From: Sphingobacterium puteale
GTDB lineage: Bacteria > Bacteroidota > Bacteroidia > Sphingobacteriales > Sphingobacteriaceae
DNA: 64,000 nucleotides
Direction of reading: 5' to 3'
NCBI RefSeq assembly: GCF_003627955.1
Contig: NZ_RBWS01000022.1
Location: forward strand, 80,121-144,120
In this document: positions 34,890 to 44,378 of the stretch, in pieces
Layout: every line of letters begins with the position of its first letter
How positions within the stretch are numbered: the stretch's first letter is position 1
Notes under the pieces: generated by a model
What the model saw: the letters and a program-made list of their open reading frames with translations, nothing else
Databases searched by the model: none
Told to the model about the DNA's origin: nothing
Translations under genes and position numbers: made by a program

Positions 34890-36062
34890 ATGGAAAGGAG
34901 TATAGTACATTGTGATCTCGATACCTTTTTTGTATCGGTGGAGCGCTTGCAGAACAGCAAGCTTCAGGGCGTACCTGTGCTCATCGGCGGCAGCAGCGAC
35001 CGTGGGGTAGTTGCGTCCTGTTCGTATGAAGCCCGTAAGTATGGCGTGCATTCCGCTATGCCGATGCGGCTGGCGCTGCGTATGTGTCCCGAGGCCGTTG
35101 TGGTGCGGGGCGATCACGATCGCTATAGTCAGTATTCCAGTATCGTCACCCAGATCATCGAAGAGGAAACCCCCATCGTTGAAAAAGCCAGTATAGACGA
35201 GCACTACCTCGATGTCTCCGGTATGGACCGCTTCTTTGGCTGCTGGAAATGGGCGCAGGAACTCCGCCAGCGCATTATCAGAGAAACTGGGCTTCCGATT
35301 AGTTTTGGCCTATCAGTCAACAAGACCGTGTCCAAGATTGCCACCGGGACCGCCAAACCCTGTGGCGAAAAGCAGGTACAAAATGGGACTGAGAAGGGCT
35401 TCTTAGCGCCGTTATCTATCCGCAAGATTCCCATGGTCGGCGAGAAGTCCTTTACCTTGCTCCGCAATATGGGGATCTCCAAGATCGGTACCTTACAGCA
35501 GATGGAGGTGTTCACCATGCAGAAAGTACTCGGGGAGAATGGGATCAATATCTGGCGCAAAGCCAATGGGCTCGATGATTCACTGGTCGTACCTTTTCGT
35601 GAACAGAAATCCATGTCCAAGGAAAACACCTTCCAGCAGGATACCATTGATATGGATGTGCTCCGCCGTACCCTCATCGGCATGGTCGATACCCTGGCCT
35701 TTGACCTGCGCAAAGATCAAAAACTAACGAGCTGCGTCACCCTCAAGATCCGCTACAGCAATTTCGATACCCATACCCAACAGCTGCAGATCCCTTATAC
35801 CAATTCGGACAGAAAGCTTACGGATGTGGTGCTTTCCCTGTTCAAAAAACTCTATAGCCGCAGGATGCTGATCCGCCTTATCGGGATCAAGTTCTCGGGG
35901 CTGATCTATGGTTCCTATCAGACCGATCTCTTTGACGATAGCGCCGAAGAGGTCAACCTGATGCAGGCCATGGACCAGATCCGGAAACGCTATGGTGCCG
36001 AATTTCTGATGAAAGCCATCTGCGCACCGCCGCCGGAGAAAGGGGGGGGAGCATGCTCTTAA
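34890..36062 (+). CDS. Y-family DNA polymerase (DinB/ImuB-like)
   Basis: From the ATG at 34890 the product has 390 residues; an in-frame TTG lies 9 bases upstream. Catalytic residues are visible: Asp in VHCDLDTFFVSVE, and Asp-Glu in ASIDEHYLDVSG. The little-finger domain ends with a possible beta-clamp motif, QTDLF, near residue 343. It performs translesion synthesis. It overlaps the DnaE-like polymerase gene by 10 bases. The segment is visibly richer in GC than its surroundings. Confidence 0.92.
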   Translation: MERSIVHCDLDTFFVSVERLQNSKLQGVPVLIGGSSDRGVVASCSYEARKYGVHSAMPMRLALRMCPEAVVVRGDHDRYSQYSSIVTQIIEEETPIVEKASIDEHYLDVSGMDRFFGCWKWAQELRQRIIRETGLPISFGLSVNKTVSKIATGTAKPCGEKQVQNGTEKGFLAPLSIRKIPMVGEKSFTLLRNMGISKIGTLQQMEVFTMQKVLGENGINIWRKANGLDDSLVVPFREQKSMSKENTFQQDTIDMDVLRRTLIGMVDTLAFDLRKDQKLTSCVTLKIRYSNFDTHTQQLQIPYTNSDRKLTDVVLSLFKKLYSRRMLIRLIGIKFSGLIYGSYQTDLFDDSAEEVNLMQAMDQIRKRYGAEFLMKAICAPPPEKGGGACS

Positions 36063-38989
36063 ATCTACATAGCTACTATAGCCTACGTTTTGGCACCCTC
36101 AGCCTGCAGGATCTTATTTCGGGCATGCTCGCTGGGGGCTATGATACCGCTGTGCTCACCGATATCAATAACAGCTCCGGATCGCTCGACTTTATCAAAT
36201 TGGGCCGCGCAGCCGGGCTCAACCTGCTCGCCGGTATGGAATTTCGCAGCGGCGATCAGCTCTGTTTCATCGCCATTGCCAAGAACGAACAGGGCTTCCG
36301 TGAGATCAACGAATACCGCACCAAGCTCAATATGGAAAATCGCCCCACGCCGGAGCGATCGCCAGACTTTGAGCAGGTCTTTGTGATCTATCCCTTTCAC
36401 AAGCTCAATAGCTTTCCACTGCGGGATTTCGAGTACATCGGCGTCCGGCCAAGCGAACGTACCCGTGCCCAGCTCATGGATCGAAGGCTGCTCGAGCGCT
36501 GTGTGATCCTGGCTACGGTGAGTTTCCGCAGGGCCGACTATACCTTGCATCGGCAGCTCCGGGCGATTGACAACAACTTGCTGATCTCGCAGCTCAGTCA
36601 GGATCAGGTCGCGGCCGAGGATGAAGTATTTATTCCCCGGGTCAAACTGATGCGCCTGTTTTCCGAACTGCCGCAGCTGCTAGCCAACACCAACCGTATC
36701 CTGGGGCAGTGTTCCTTTGGTTTTGATTTTACGAGCGTCAAAAACAAGGCAACCTTTACTGGCAATCGCTACAACGATAAGCAGCTGCTGCATAAGTACT
36801 GCATGGATGGTTTTTCCAGGCGCTATGGCCGCAATGACCGAATCGCGACCGAACGCATCCAGCGTGAGCTCGAGATTATCGAAAACCTGCGTTTCTCGAG
36901 TTATTTCCTGATTACAGACGAGATCTGCCGTTATGCCCGGGGACGCAATTTTCACTATGTAGGCCGTGGATCTGGAGCCAATTCCGCCGTTGCTTATTGC
37001 CTGGGTATCACCGATGTCGATCCCATTGCCCTCAACCTACCCTTTGAGCGTTTCCTCAACCCCAAGCGCAAGAGTCCGCCCGACTTTGATATTGATTTTA
37101 GCTGGAACGAGCGAGACGAGATCTATGATTTTATCTTCAACCGCTATCAGACCGGGCATACCGCTTTGATGGGCGCCATGAGTACCTTTCGCTCCAGGAG
37201 TATCCTGCGTGAGCTGGGCAAAGTATACGGCTTGCCCAAGGCCGAGATCGACCGCCTGGTGCATGAGCCCGAGCATATGCTCAACAAGAATGAGGTGACC
37301 AACACCATTTTAAGCGTGTACAACCGCATGGCCGATTTCCCCAATCAGCGCACCATACATGCCAGTGGCGTACTGATTTCCGAGGAACCGCTGACCTGTT
37401 ATTCTGCCATGGACAATCCGCCAAAGGGATTGCCCACCATGCAATTTGATATGTATGTGGCCGAAGATATCGGCTTCGAAAAATTTGATATACTTTCGCA
37501 GCGCGGGATCGGCCATATCAAAGATTGCCGTTCCATTGTGCGGGAAAATCTCGGTGTAGTCATTGATACCGACAATCCGAAGCGATTTTTTTGGGATCCC
37601 CAGATTGCTGCACAGCTCAAATCGGCCAATACCATCGGCTGTTTCTATATCGAGAGCCCGGCCATGCGGCAGCTGCTGACCAAGCTGCGCTGTGATGACT
37701 ACCTGACCTTGGTGGCAGCCTCGTCCATTATCCGTCCGGGCGTAGCCAGTTCGGGTATGATGGGCGAATACATCCGTCGGCATCACGACCCGACAACGGT
37801 CGTCTATCCCCACCCGGTATTTAAGGAACAGCTCGAAGAGACTTACGGCGTGATGGTCTATCAGGAAGATGTGATGAAAATCGCCAACGCCTACGGTGGG
37901 CTCGATATGGCCGATGCTGATGTGCTCAGGCGCATGATGTCGGGCAAATATCGCAGCAAAGATCATTTGATCGAGATCGAAGATAAGTTTTTTGCCAACT
38001 GCAAGGCCAAGGGCTATGACGAGCAAGTCAGCAGGGAGATCTGGCGGCAGATGGAAAGCTTTGCCGGCTATTCCTTTAACAAGGCGCACTCCGCGTCATT
38101 TGCTGTAGAGAGTTATCAGAGTCTTTTTCTCAAGACCTATTATCCCTTGGAGTTTATGGTTGCGGTACTCAACAATTATGGTGGGTTTTACAACCGCAAG
38201 GTCTATGTCAATGAGGCACGGATATCGGGAGGCAATATCTGCTTGCCCTGTGTGAATCAGTCGGTCTTTAACACCTCCATCCGGGAAAAGGATATTTATC
38301 TGGGTTTTGACTGTCTGCTTAATTTTGAAGGCAAACTGGCCCATCGCATTATCGCAGAACGCGAGGCGAATGGTTATTATCAAAGTTTGCAAGACTTTGT
38401 CAAGCGGACGCAGGCGGGGCTCGAGCAGGTCATTATTCTGATCCGTGTCGGTGCCCTGCGGTTTACCGGGATAGGGAAGAAGGCCTTGCTCTGGGAGGCT
38501 CATCTGCTGATGAGCAGGCATAAGCCAGCGACTGTCGGCATGGCCCTCTTTGAGACCGAGAGCCGCAAACCTATTCTTCCCCCTTTGGAGGAGGATATCC
38601 TGGAAGACTATTACGATGAGATCGAGCTGATCGGCTTTTGCGTGACCGGTACCTTGTTTGACCTGGCCAAAAGCGATTATCGGGGTGATATGCCGGCTCG
38701 GGAACTCCATTTGCATGAAGGGAAAATAGTGCGTCTGGTAGGGGATTTTGTCTGCGAGAAATTTGTCAAGACCAAGCGGGGCGACCTGATGAAATTCGGC
38801 ACTTTCCTTGATGCCGAGGGGCGCTTCTTTGATACGGTGCACTTTCCACAGACACTGGTGAAATATCCACTAAGAGGAGCTGGAATCTATCTGATCGAGG
38901 GTAAAATTGTTGTCGAATATGGTTGTCCATCGATCGAGGTGATCCGCTGTGCCAAGATGCCCCTAAAACCTGATCCGCGGAGTGAATAA
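36053..38989 (+). CDS. DnaE-like DNA polymerase III alpha subunit, error-prone type
   Basis: The 978-residue protein is shorter than replicative DnaE (about 1150 or more). An N-terminal PHP domain (LHSYYSLRFGT) lacks the His of the usual HxHxxYS and TDH motifs (LTDINN here), so it is probably inactive. The polymerase core has GRGSGANSAVAYCLGIT and the catalytic PPDFDIDFSW near residue 342, then helix-hairpin-helix and an OB fold. Companion of the Y-family polymerase in a mutagenic repair cassette similar to ImuB-DnaE2. Confidence 0.92.
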   Translation: MLLNLHSYYSLRFGTLSLQDLISGMLAGGYDTAVLTDINNSSGSLDFIKLGRAAGLNLLAGMEFRSGDQLCFIAIAKNEQGFREINEYRTKLNMENRPTPERSPDFEQVFVIYPFHKLNSFPLRDFEYIGVRPSERTRAQLMDRRLLERCVILATVSFRRADYTLHRQLRAIDNNLLISQLSQDQVAAEDEVFIPRVKLMRLFSELPQLLANTNRILGQCSFGFDFTSVKNKATFTGNRYNDKQLLHKYCMDGFSRRYGRNDRIATERIQRELEIIENLRFSSYFLITDEICRYARGRNFHYVGRGSGANSAVAYCLGITDVDPIALNLPFERFLNPKRKSPPDFDIDFSWNERDEIYDFIFNRYQTGHTALMGAMSTFRSRSILRELGKVYGLPKAEIDRLVHEPEHMLNKNEVTNTILSVYNRMADFPNQRTIHASGVLISEEPLTCYSAMDNPPKGLPTMQFDMYVAEDIGFEKFDILSQRGIGHIKDCRSIVRENLGVVIDTDNPKRFFWDPQIAAQLKSANTIGCFYIESPAMRQLLTKLRCDDYLTLVAASSIIRPGVASSGMMGEYIRRHHDPTTVVYPHPVFKEQLEETYGVMVYQEDVMKIANAYGGLDMADADVLRRMMSGKYRSKDHLIEIEDKFFANCKAKGYDEQVSREIWRQMESFAGYSFNKAHSASFAVESYQSLFLKTYYPLEFMVAVLNNYGGFYNRKVYVNEARISGGNICLPCVNQSVFNTSIREKDIYLGFDCLLNFEGKLAHRIIAEREANGYYQSLQDFVKRTQAGLEQVIILIRVGALRFTGIGKKALLWEAHLLMSRHKPATVGMALFETESRKPILPPLEEDILEDYYDEIELIGFCVTGTLFDLAKSDYRGDMPARELHLHEGKIVRLVGDFVCEKFVKTKRGDLMKFGTFLDAEGRFFDTVHFPQTLVKYPLRGAGIYLIEGKIVVEYGCPSIEVIRCAKMPLKPDPRSE

Positions 38990-39008
38990 TAAATCCTATC
39001 TTAGTCCT

Positions 39009-39482
39009 ATGCTGTACAATCCCTTTGAACAAGTCACCAAAAGTTCCTTTCGCGAGCTCGTCGAGTCCAGTTATACCGACTTTGTGCTGCAGCGCTTTGA
39101 GTGGCCTGATGTCAAAGACAAGACAGGGTTTCTACTTACCCCTTACGATGATAAGGAAAGCGCCGATCAGCATGCCCATCAACTGGGGGCGAAGGAGGGA
39201 AGAGCCATGCAGCTGCCGCAGGATGGCGATAAGATCGAGAGCATGCTGGCGACCGGATCAGGCTACCGTATTTTTCTCAACCGTATCAAGGAGGAAAACT
39301 GGGACAAGCGCATGCTCAAGCTCTACGAGAAAAATATTATCAACTACCTGCGTACCAAGACCAGGTTTCAGCGCAAGAATCCCATTGACATCCTGTTCTC
39401 ACTAGAATATGGCCGGGTCGTGGCTACTATTAGCGATGGGCAGACTCAAAAGAAAGTATTTGCTATAGATATCCTTCGGTAG
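39009..39482 (+). CDS. Conserved cassette protein of unknown function
   Basis: From the ATG at 39009 the product has 157 residues; a GTG at 38982 overlapping the polymerase stop is an alternative start. It begins NPFEQVTKSSFRELVESSYTDFVLQRFEWPD and ends with a strand-rich DILFSLEYGRVVATISDGQT. No domain was recognised. Its position between the polymerase and the SRAP gene suggests an accessory role in lesion bypass. A decayed copy of its 5' end is found at 33813. Confidence 0.7.
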   Translation: MLYNPFEQVTKSSFRELVESSYTDFVLQRFEWPDVKDKTGFLLTPYDDKESADQHAHQLGAKEGRAMQLPQDGDKIESMLATGSGYRIFLNRIKEENWDKRMLKLYEKNIINYLRTKTRFQRKNPIDILFSLEYGRVVATISDGQTQKKVFAIDILR

Positions 39483-39592
39483 CCCGATCCAGTACGAACC
39501 GAAGAGCCCTATTTTCTTGCCTTAGATCGATCAAATTTAAAGTGTAAATTGTGTATATTCGTATCAAAGCCAAACAAAGAAAGGACACCATT

Positions 39593-40390
39593 ATGTGCTG
39601 GGATATTAGCCTCCATACCGATATTGAGATTATCAAAAAGACCTTTCCGCAATTGCGGGACGAGCGTCGTCAATTGGATTACAATTATGACTATCTGGAA
39701 AATGTCCAGGCCATTACCTTTCCCAAATATCCGATTCTGTATAAGGACAAGGACTCAAGCCAGCTGGCGTTGACCGAGATGGAGTGGGGGGTGTTGCCTA
39801 CCTATATTGACGATCCGAAGCTGCAGGCCGATCGCAGGCGCAATATGATCAATGTACGTAGCGAGCGTATCCTAGAGGATAAAAAATCCTATTGGTATCG
39901 CCTGCGCAAGCAGCGCTGCCTTATTCCGGTGAGTGGCACCTTTGAGCATCGTGCGGTAAAGGGTTGGAAAAAGAAAGTTCCCTATTTTATTGGAGCAGAG
40001 GGCAGGGAGCTGTTCTATCTACCGGGCTTGTACCAGTGGCATGAGACGGTGGATGAAGATGGCGTAGTCGAACGCGTAGGATCTTTTGGAATGCTTACGC
40101 GAGCAGCCAATGAAGTGATGGCCAATATCCATAATGATGGGCCCAATAAACATCGTATGCCTTTATTTTTACCAGAGGATCTCGAGCGTCAATGGATCGA
40201 GGATATAAACGAAGAAGATATGCCACCGATTTTCCTGTTTGAAATGCCCAATGAAAAGTTAAAGCATTATCCCGTGTATACCTTGAGAGGTTATCCAAGT
40301 CGCCCTGATGGTAAACATCGTTATGAAGCCTTCGACTGGGAAGGATTGCCACCATTGGGAAGTGATACGGCGCAGACTTCATTGTTTTAA
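39593..40390 (+). CDS. SRAP (HMCES/YedK-type) abasic-site protein
   Basis: The start at 39593 places Cys at position 2 (MCWDIS), which becomes the catalytic N-terminal Cys of SRAP proteins. Other family residues are NVRSE (about residue 85), the Glu in LIPVSGTFEH and the His in HRMPLFLPED. SRAP proteins form a thiazolidine cross-link with abasic sites in single-stranded DNA. The product has 265 residues and ends AQTSLF, a possible clamp-binding tail. An upstream in-frame ATG (39551) would bury the Cys and is rejected. Confidence 0.9.
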   Translation: MCWDISLHTDIEIIKKTFPQLRDERRQLDYNYDYLENVQAITFPKYPILYKDKDSSQLALTEMEWGVLPTYIDDPKLQADRRRNMINVRSERILEDKKSYWYRLRKQRCLIPVSGTFEHRAVKGWKKKVPYFIGAEGRELFYLPGLYQWHETVDEDGVVERVGSFGMLTRAANEVMANIHNDGPNKHRMPLFLPEDLERQWIEDINEEDMPPIFLFEMPNEKLKHYPVYTLRGYPSRPDGKHRYEAFDWEGLPPLGSDTAQTSLF

Positions 40391-40401
40391 ATCAATATCC
40401 A

Positions 40402-40797
40402 ATGGGAAGTTTAACAAAATATGTATCAAATGATCGCCCTGAGTTCGCCGTACTTATCGAAGATGACGATAAGGTCTGTTATGCATACTTATTGAATGAG
40501 GAAAAAGAGGATAAAATAGTTGGAGATATATGGTTATACAATAGTGTTCCTACTCCGATGGAACCTGAATGGCATAAAAAGGAAAATCTACCGTTTTTAA
40601 ATCCTGCGGAGTTTGTCAAAGAGAATCTCAAACCATTTGAGGCGAGTTCGCCAGTTGTAGTGACATGGGACTTTGGGGAAGAAACAGTGGCCAATATATT
40701 TCTAGCGTCAAGATTGATCGCAAAGCTGACCGAGGGATCCTGTCCCGGTTGGTCTAGTCTTGTGACTAAAGATGGACCCTTGGCGTTGAAGCTGTGA
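40402..40797 (+). CDS. Protein of unknown function after the SRAP gene
   Basis: The 131-residue acidic protein has no recognised domain. It begins MGSLTKYVSNDRPEF and ends CPGWSSLVTKDGPLALKL. A decayed copy of this C-terminus is present at 50158. It follows the SRAP gene by 11 bases and may be co-transcribed, but its composition is more AT-rich than the polymerase cassette. Confidence 0.6.
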   Translation: MGSLTKYVSNDRPEFAVLIEDDDKVCYAYLLNEEKEDKIVGDIWLYNSVPTPMEPEWHKKENLPFLNPAEFVKENLKPFEASSPVVVTWDFGEETVANIFLASRLIAKLTEGSCPGWSSLVTKDGPLALKL

Positions 40798-40865
40798 GGT
40801 TGGCGGATGGTGGATTCAGTATTTTTCTTTGACATTCAGGGGAACTTTTTTAACAAAGAATAACG

Positions 40866-41123
40866 ATGGAGAATTACTTGATAATGTTTAACAATACGAT
40901 TGAGTTCTTGAAAAAGAATAATATAAAGTATGAATACAGGAAATTTTCATCTGGTTCAATAATGCTAGATGTTTGGAATAATAAAAAATTCTACGTTTTT
41001 CAATTTGAACCTGACCGAATAGGTTTCTCAGAAGTTGATGAAAATGTTGGCTTTGATACTATACCTGACAAAATACTTTTGAATTCAGATATGTTAAGAC
41101 TTGTATTGACAAGTATTGTTTAA
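40866..41123 (+). CDS. Small protein of unknown function
   Basis: The 85-residue protein is strand-rich with a charged surface (YEYRKFSSGSIMLDVW, KKFYVFQFEPDRIGF). No family was recognised. It resembles small immunity-type proteins in size only. Confidence 0.5.
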   Translation: MENYLIMFNNTIEFLKKNNIKYEYRKFSSGSIMLDVWNNKKFYVFQFEPDRIGFSEVDENVGFDTIPDKILLNSDMLRLVLTSIV

Positions 41124-41306
41124 AGCATCCTTTACCTTCTAACCGTTGTGGAATGTGGGTGGCGGCAATTATCTGTATGATTATGTTTGTAGCTTATCTT
41201 TGTAAATGGTTAACTTAAATTACATAGAAAGAGATTTAAGTAATACATTTATGTATTGAGTTACCCATTTTTTAACAATTTTGGATTTTTTTAAATTAAA
41301 TGAATT

Positions 41307-41462
41307 ATGTTAAATTATATCGCATCTATCTGCTTGGTTTTCTTAGGGATAATGCTTAAATATTCCTCTCAGGACGGGTATAGTCCATTAAAAAAATATT
41401 GGTTCCTTTTTGTAATTGCAGGCAGCGGATCATTAATATATAAGTTATTTCAATTACTATAG
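41307..41462 (+). CDS. 51-residue membrane protein
   Basis: A short frame with an A-rich upstream region encodes two hydrophobic helices (IASICLVFLGIML; WFLFVIAGSGSLIY) separated by a charged loop. It is too short for most gene callers. Function unknown. It lies just before the tailspike array. Confidence 0.45.
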   Translation: MLNYIASICLVFLGIMLKYSSQDGYSPLKKYWFLFVIAGSGSLIYKLFQLL

Positions 41463-41586
41463 TGATGAAGATAATTTATTGCTCTTAATAACTAATGAAT
41501 TAGTAGTTCACGGATAGGCTGTGTCGGTTATTTTTGCTAAAGCCCATTTTTTGTTCGGCATATTTCCGCCTAAACACAACGCCACA

Positions 41587-41686
41587 CTTTTCGGTATCTC
41601 CCGTATACCGCTTACATACACCTTATTTTTCTCGGGTCGCCACGACCACAGCCATACTTTTGCTATACACATAAAAACAAAAGAAT
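41587..41686 (+). promoter_or_regulatory. Shared leader of the tailspike array, copy 1
   Basis: A dyad CGGTAT-N7-ATACCG (41592-41610) precedes the promoter element TACTTTTG (41655-41662), followed by an A-rich start region. The distance from the dyad start to the -7 element is 63 bases, as in the other four copies. The sequence between them is only partly conserved. The dyad is a likely regulator-binding site. Confidence 0.8.
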
Positions 41687-44188
41687 ATGGCAAATCAATT
41701 TTTAGTTAAGGAAACGATGGATGCAATGCGCAATCTATCAACAACGGAAATCGATGGATTGAAAGGAAACAATCCAACTTATGCAGGAGTACAGCTGCTT
41801 GGCTATTACGAAAAAGGGGATACCCCAGCACCGATTATTTATTACTTAGCTCCAACGGCGCCTGACCCAGGTGCGGATGATGGGGGGAGTGTGATTGCAA
41901 CGGGCAACATTAAGTTAATTCATGATTTCAAGAAATGTATTCATGTATCTTATTTTGGAATTATAGGAAACAAGACCGACGATTATACAAATAAAATTAA
42001 GAGCCTTTTAATGGCACAAGCCGAAAATACAACGTTTAAATTCAGTGGCAGATATAAGGTTTCTTCCACACTCAATGTATTAAAATTAGGGACAAAAATT
42101 ATAGGGGATGATATATTATTTGAATTTACTGGAGATTATAACTCTAAATTTATCAGCGTAGAAGCTGACAACTTTAGTGTCCATGGCGCAACATTTGATG
42201 CGATGGACAAACAATTGAAAGATTGCTTTATTCATTTAACAGACAATATTAAAAATCCAAGTATCACTAACTGTATTTTCAAAAATGCCGTGGGTGTAAA
42301 ATCCGGCACGAGCAATGATCAGCAATATGGGATATTGGTCAGTCCTTATGGAGTTACCAATTTTCTTATTGACCAATGTCAATTTTCCAATATTAAAAAT
42401 GATAATACGGGCACGTATTCAGCTGTGGGAATTTTAAAAGGATTTTGTGGAGGTATCTATATTAGCGATGCTAGAGTTGATGCGGCTCATCCTAATGCCA
42501 AAGAACAAACTGATTTTGTCACCGGCAATATTTCAAATTGCAAATTTTCTGATATTATTACTAAGTTGACTGACGGATTATCCCAAAGCGAGTACACTTC
42601 ATACAACGATGCCGATGGAATCAGGTTTTATGGAGGAAGTAAAGCTCAAAACTGCGATGTAAATATAGATAATTGCTATTTTAAGAATGTCGGAAAAAGG
42701 GCTATTAAGATAAGTTATATGGGGAATGTGAAGGTGAATAATATATCCGTTGAAGCTGACGGTCTCCAGTACCAAATGATTTCCCTTATTAAAATTAATA
42801 AGGGCACCAGTGTGAAAGGCGTCAGATACTATGGTAAGGGGACCAACGTGCAGATTGCTTTTCAGAGCGATGATGGTGGTGACATCTTATTGGAAGACGT
42901 GATCGTGGATGGCTGTGAAGTTTTCTATGAGATTAATCCTTCTTTCCAGTCAGCGGGTAGCGAAATCCGCAATATCTTAATAAAAGATATCGTTGTTAAA
43001 AATCTGTTTAGAAGAGGAATTTTGTCAAACAATGGTTATGCCAAGATCGCTAGGAATATAGTGTTGGAAAATATTTATATGGAAGCGGATCCAACCCGAA
43101 ATTCCGTACAAGCACTTAACGCAGCCTTTGGTTGGCAAGAAAATGAAGTATTTATAAAGAACTTCCGAACCAAAAATTGTGATGTCAGAGTTGATGGCGG
43201 AATGTTTAATATCGATGGTTTGCATATCACAATTGATAATCCCAATTTTTTGGGTTCTACCAATCCGCTGGGCAATTCCGCAAATGTGGCTTGGAGGAAA
43301 TTTAACCATATATTGGATTTGGGCGATAATTCATCAAATAGAGACAGTGTTCCAATTTTTACCAGTAATACATCGATTACTAGGACACCGGTGGCAACAA
43401 ATATTACGATTGATATTCAAGGTATTTCGGCGAGCTACTTTGATGCTGCTATTGTTGGCTCAGATTTAAGTATAAATGACAGAAAAGAGCTCGTCAATTT
43501 TAATCGAGACAGATTAAAGGTCCAAAACGTAACTTATAAATACGCTGCTCATCTGCCTGCTCCATTAAGAGCAGCTATTATTTTCGAAGGTAGCTTTTTA
43601 CATATAACAGACATCAAACTAGACACTGAGTCGGGCATGTTTGTTAATACACTTGAAGGTAATACCGCGAAGACCGGAATATTTATATCAGATGTTTTTA
43701 ATCTAACACAAACCGCTTTAGATAATCCAGTTGTCAGAACCAATCGGATTATCAATAGTAAAATATGTAATGTGTTTTCTAGGGGGATAGGTTTATATCC
43801 AGTTGTAAGTTTGGGCTCAGGCAGCAGCGGCAATACCATTTCTGAAATTGTGGGCAATGCGACACCTTTTAGTGTAGAACTTCTGGGTAGCCAGCCTAAC
43901 ACAAGGGTTTATAATGTATTCAACCAAACAGACTCTTATAATGCTAGAGGAACTACATTACAACGGCCTACTACATCGCTTGTGGGGCAGGAATATTTTG
44001 ACACCACATTGAATCGACCCGTATGGTGGAATGGTTCTATTTGGGTCGATGGGAAGCAATATGCCGCTTCGCCGGACACAGCAGCAGATCCCAGTAATAC
44101 TTATACACCATCGGAAGTTCAAGCTATTTTGGCTGAATTAAGAGATCTAAAAGCTAAACTGCGAAGTGCAGGAATACTGGCAATCTAA
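41687..44188 (+). CDS. Tailspike-like beta-helix protein 1
   Basis: The 833-residue protein has no signal peptide. Residues 1-90 form the array's common N-terminal domain (MANQFLVKETMDAMRNL..., then YYEKGDTPAPIIYYLAPTAP and GNIKLIHDF). The middle part is a parallel beta-helix rich in 'N..I..C.F' turns, for example SITNCIFKNAV and NISNCKFSDII. Near the end is the tail-fibre-like RPTTSLVGQEYFDTTLNRP and WWNGSIW, then a helix LAELRDLKAKLRSAGILA. Such proteins usually bind or cleave surface polysaccharides. The N-terminal domain probably attaches it to a larger particle or secretion device. Confidence 0.75.
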   Translation: MANQFLVKETMDAMRNLSTTEIDGLKGNNPTYAGVQLLGYYEKGDTPAPIIYYLAPTAPDPGADDGGSVIATGNIKLIHDFKKCIHVSYFGIIGNKTDDYTNKIKSLLMAQAENTTFKFSGRYKVSSTLNVLKLGTKIIGDDILFEFTGDYNSKFISVEADNFSVHGATFDAMDKQLKDCFIHLTDNIKNPSITNCIFKNAVGVKSGTSNDQQYGILVSPYGVTNFLIDQCQFSNIKNDNTGTYSAVGILKGFCGGIYISDARVDAAHPNAKEQTDFVTGNISNCKFSDIITKLTDGLSQSEYTSYNDADGIRFYGGSKAQNCDVNIDNCYFKNVGKRAIKISYMGNVKVNNISVEADGLQYQMISLIKINKGTSVKGVRYYGKGTNVQIAFQSDDGGDILLEDVIVDGCEVFYEINPSFQSAGSEIRNILIKDIVVKNLFRRGILSNNGYAKIARNIVLENIYMEADPTRNSVQALNAAFGWQENEVFIKNFRTKNCDVRVDGGMFNIDGLHITIDNPNFLGSTNPLGNSANVAWRKFNHILDLGDNSSNRDSVPIFTSNTSITRTPVATNITIDIQGISASYFDAAIVGSDLSINDRKELVNFNRDRLKVQNVTYKYAAHLPAPLRAAIIFEGSFLHITDIKLDTESGMFVNTLEGNTAKTGIFISDVFNLTQTALDNPVVRTNRIINSKICNVFSRGIGLYPVVSLGSGSSGNTISEIVGNATPFSVELLGSQPNTRVYNVFNQTDSYNARGTTLQRPTTSLVGQEYFDTTLNRPVWWNGSIWVDGKQYAASPDTAADPSNTYTPSEVQAILAELRDLKAKLRSAGILAI

Positions 44189-44210
44189 TTGTTTGCTGAT
44201 TGGTTAATTG

Positions 44211-44245
44211 GCTTCCTTCTTTAAAAGAAGGAAGCTTTTTCTTTT
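44211..44245 (+). terminator. Terminator after tailspike gene 1
   Basis: A 12-base perfect stem (GCTTCCTTCTTT with AAAGAAGGAAGC, one-base loop) followed by TTTTTC. Each array gene therefore forms its own transcription unit. Confidence 0.88.
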
Positions 44246-44279
44246 AGGCATCTGTACAAACTTTAAAGAATGAAATAGA

Positions 44280-44378
44280 CTTTTCGGTATCTCTCCGATA
44301 CCGCTTATATACACCTTGTTTTTCTCGGATCGCCACGATCACAGCCATACTTTTGCTATACACATAAAAACAAAGAAT
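44280..44378 (+). promoter_or_regulatory. Shared leader of the tailspike array, copy 2
   Basis: Dyad CGGTAT-N7-ATACCG at 44285-44303, extended here to a 7-base stem (CGGTATC/GATACCG), and TACTTTTG at 44348-44355. Spacing 63 bases as in the other copies. Confidence 0.8.

Noticed and set aside
41491..41504. ACTAATGAATTAGT as a third copy of the damage-type operator
   Set aside because: The centre differs and it is not placed against a -7 element; similarity is limited to short AT-rich half-sites.
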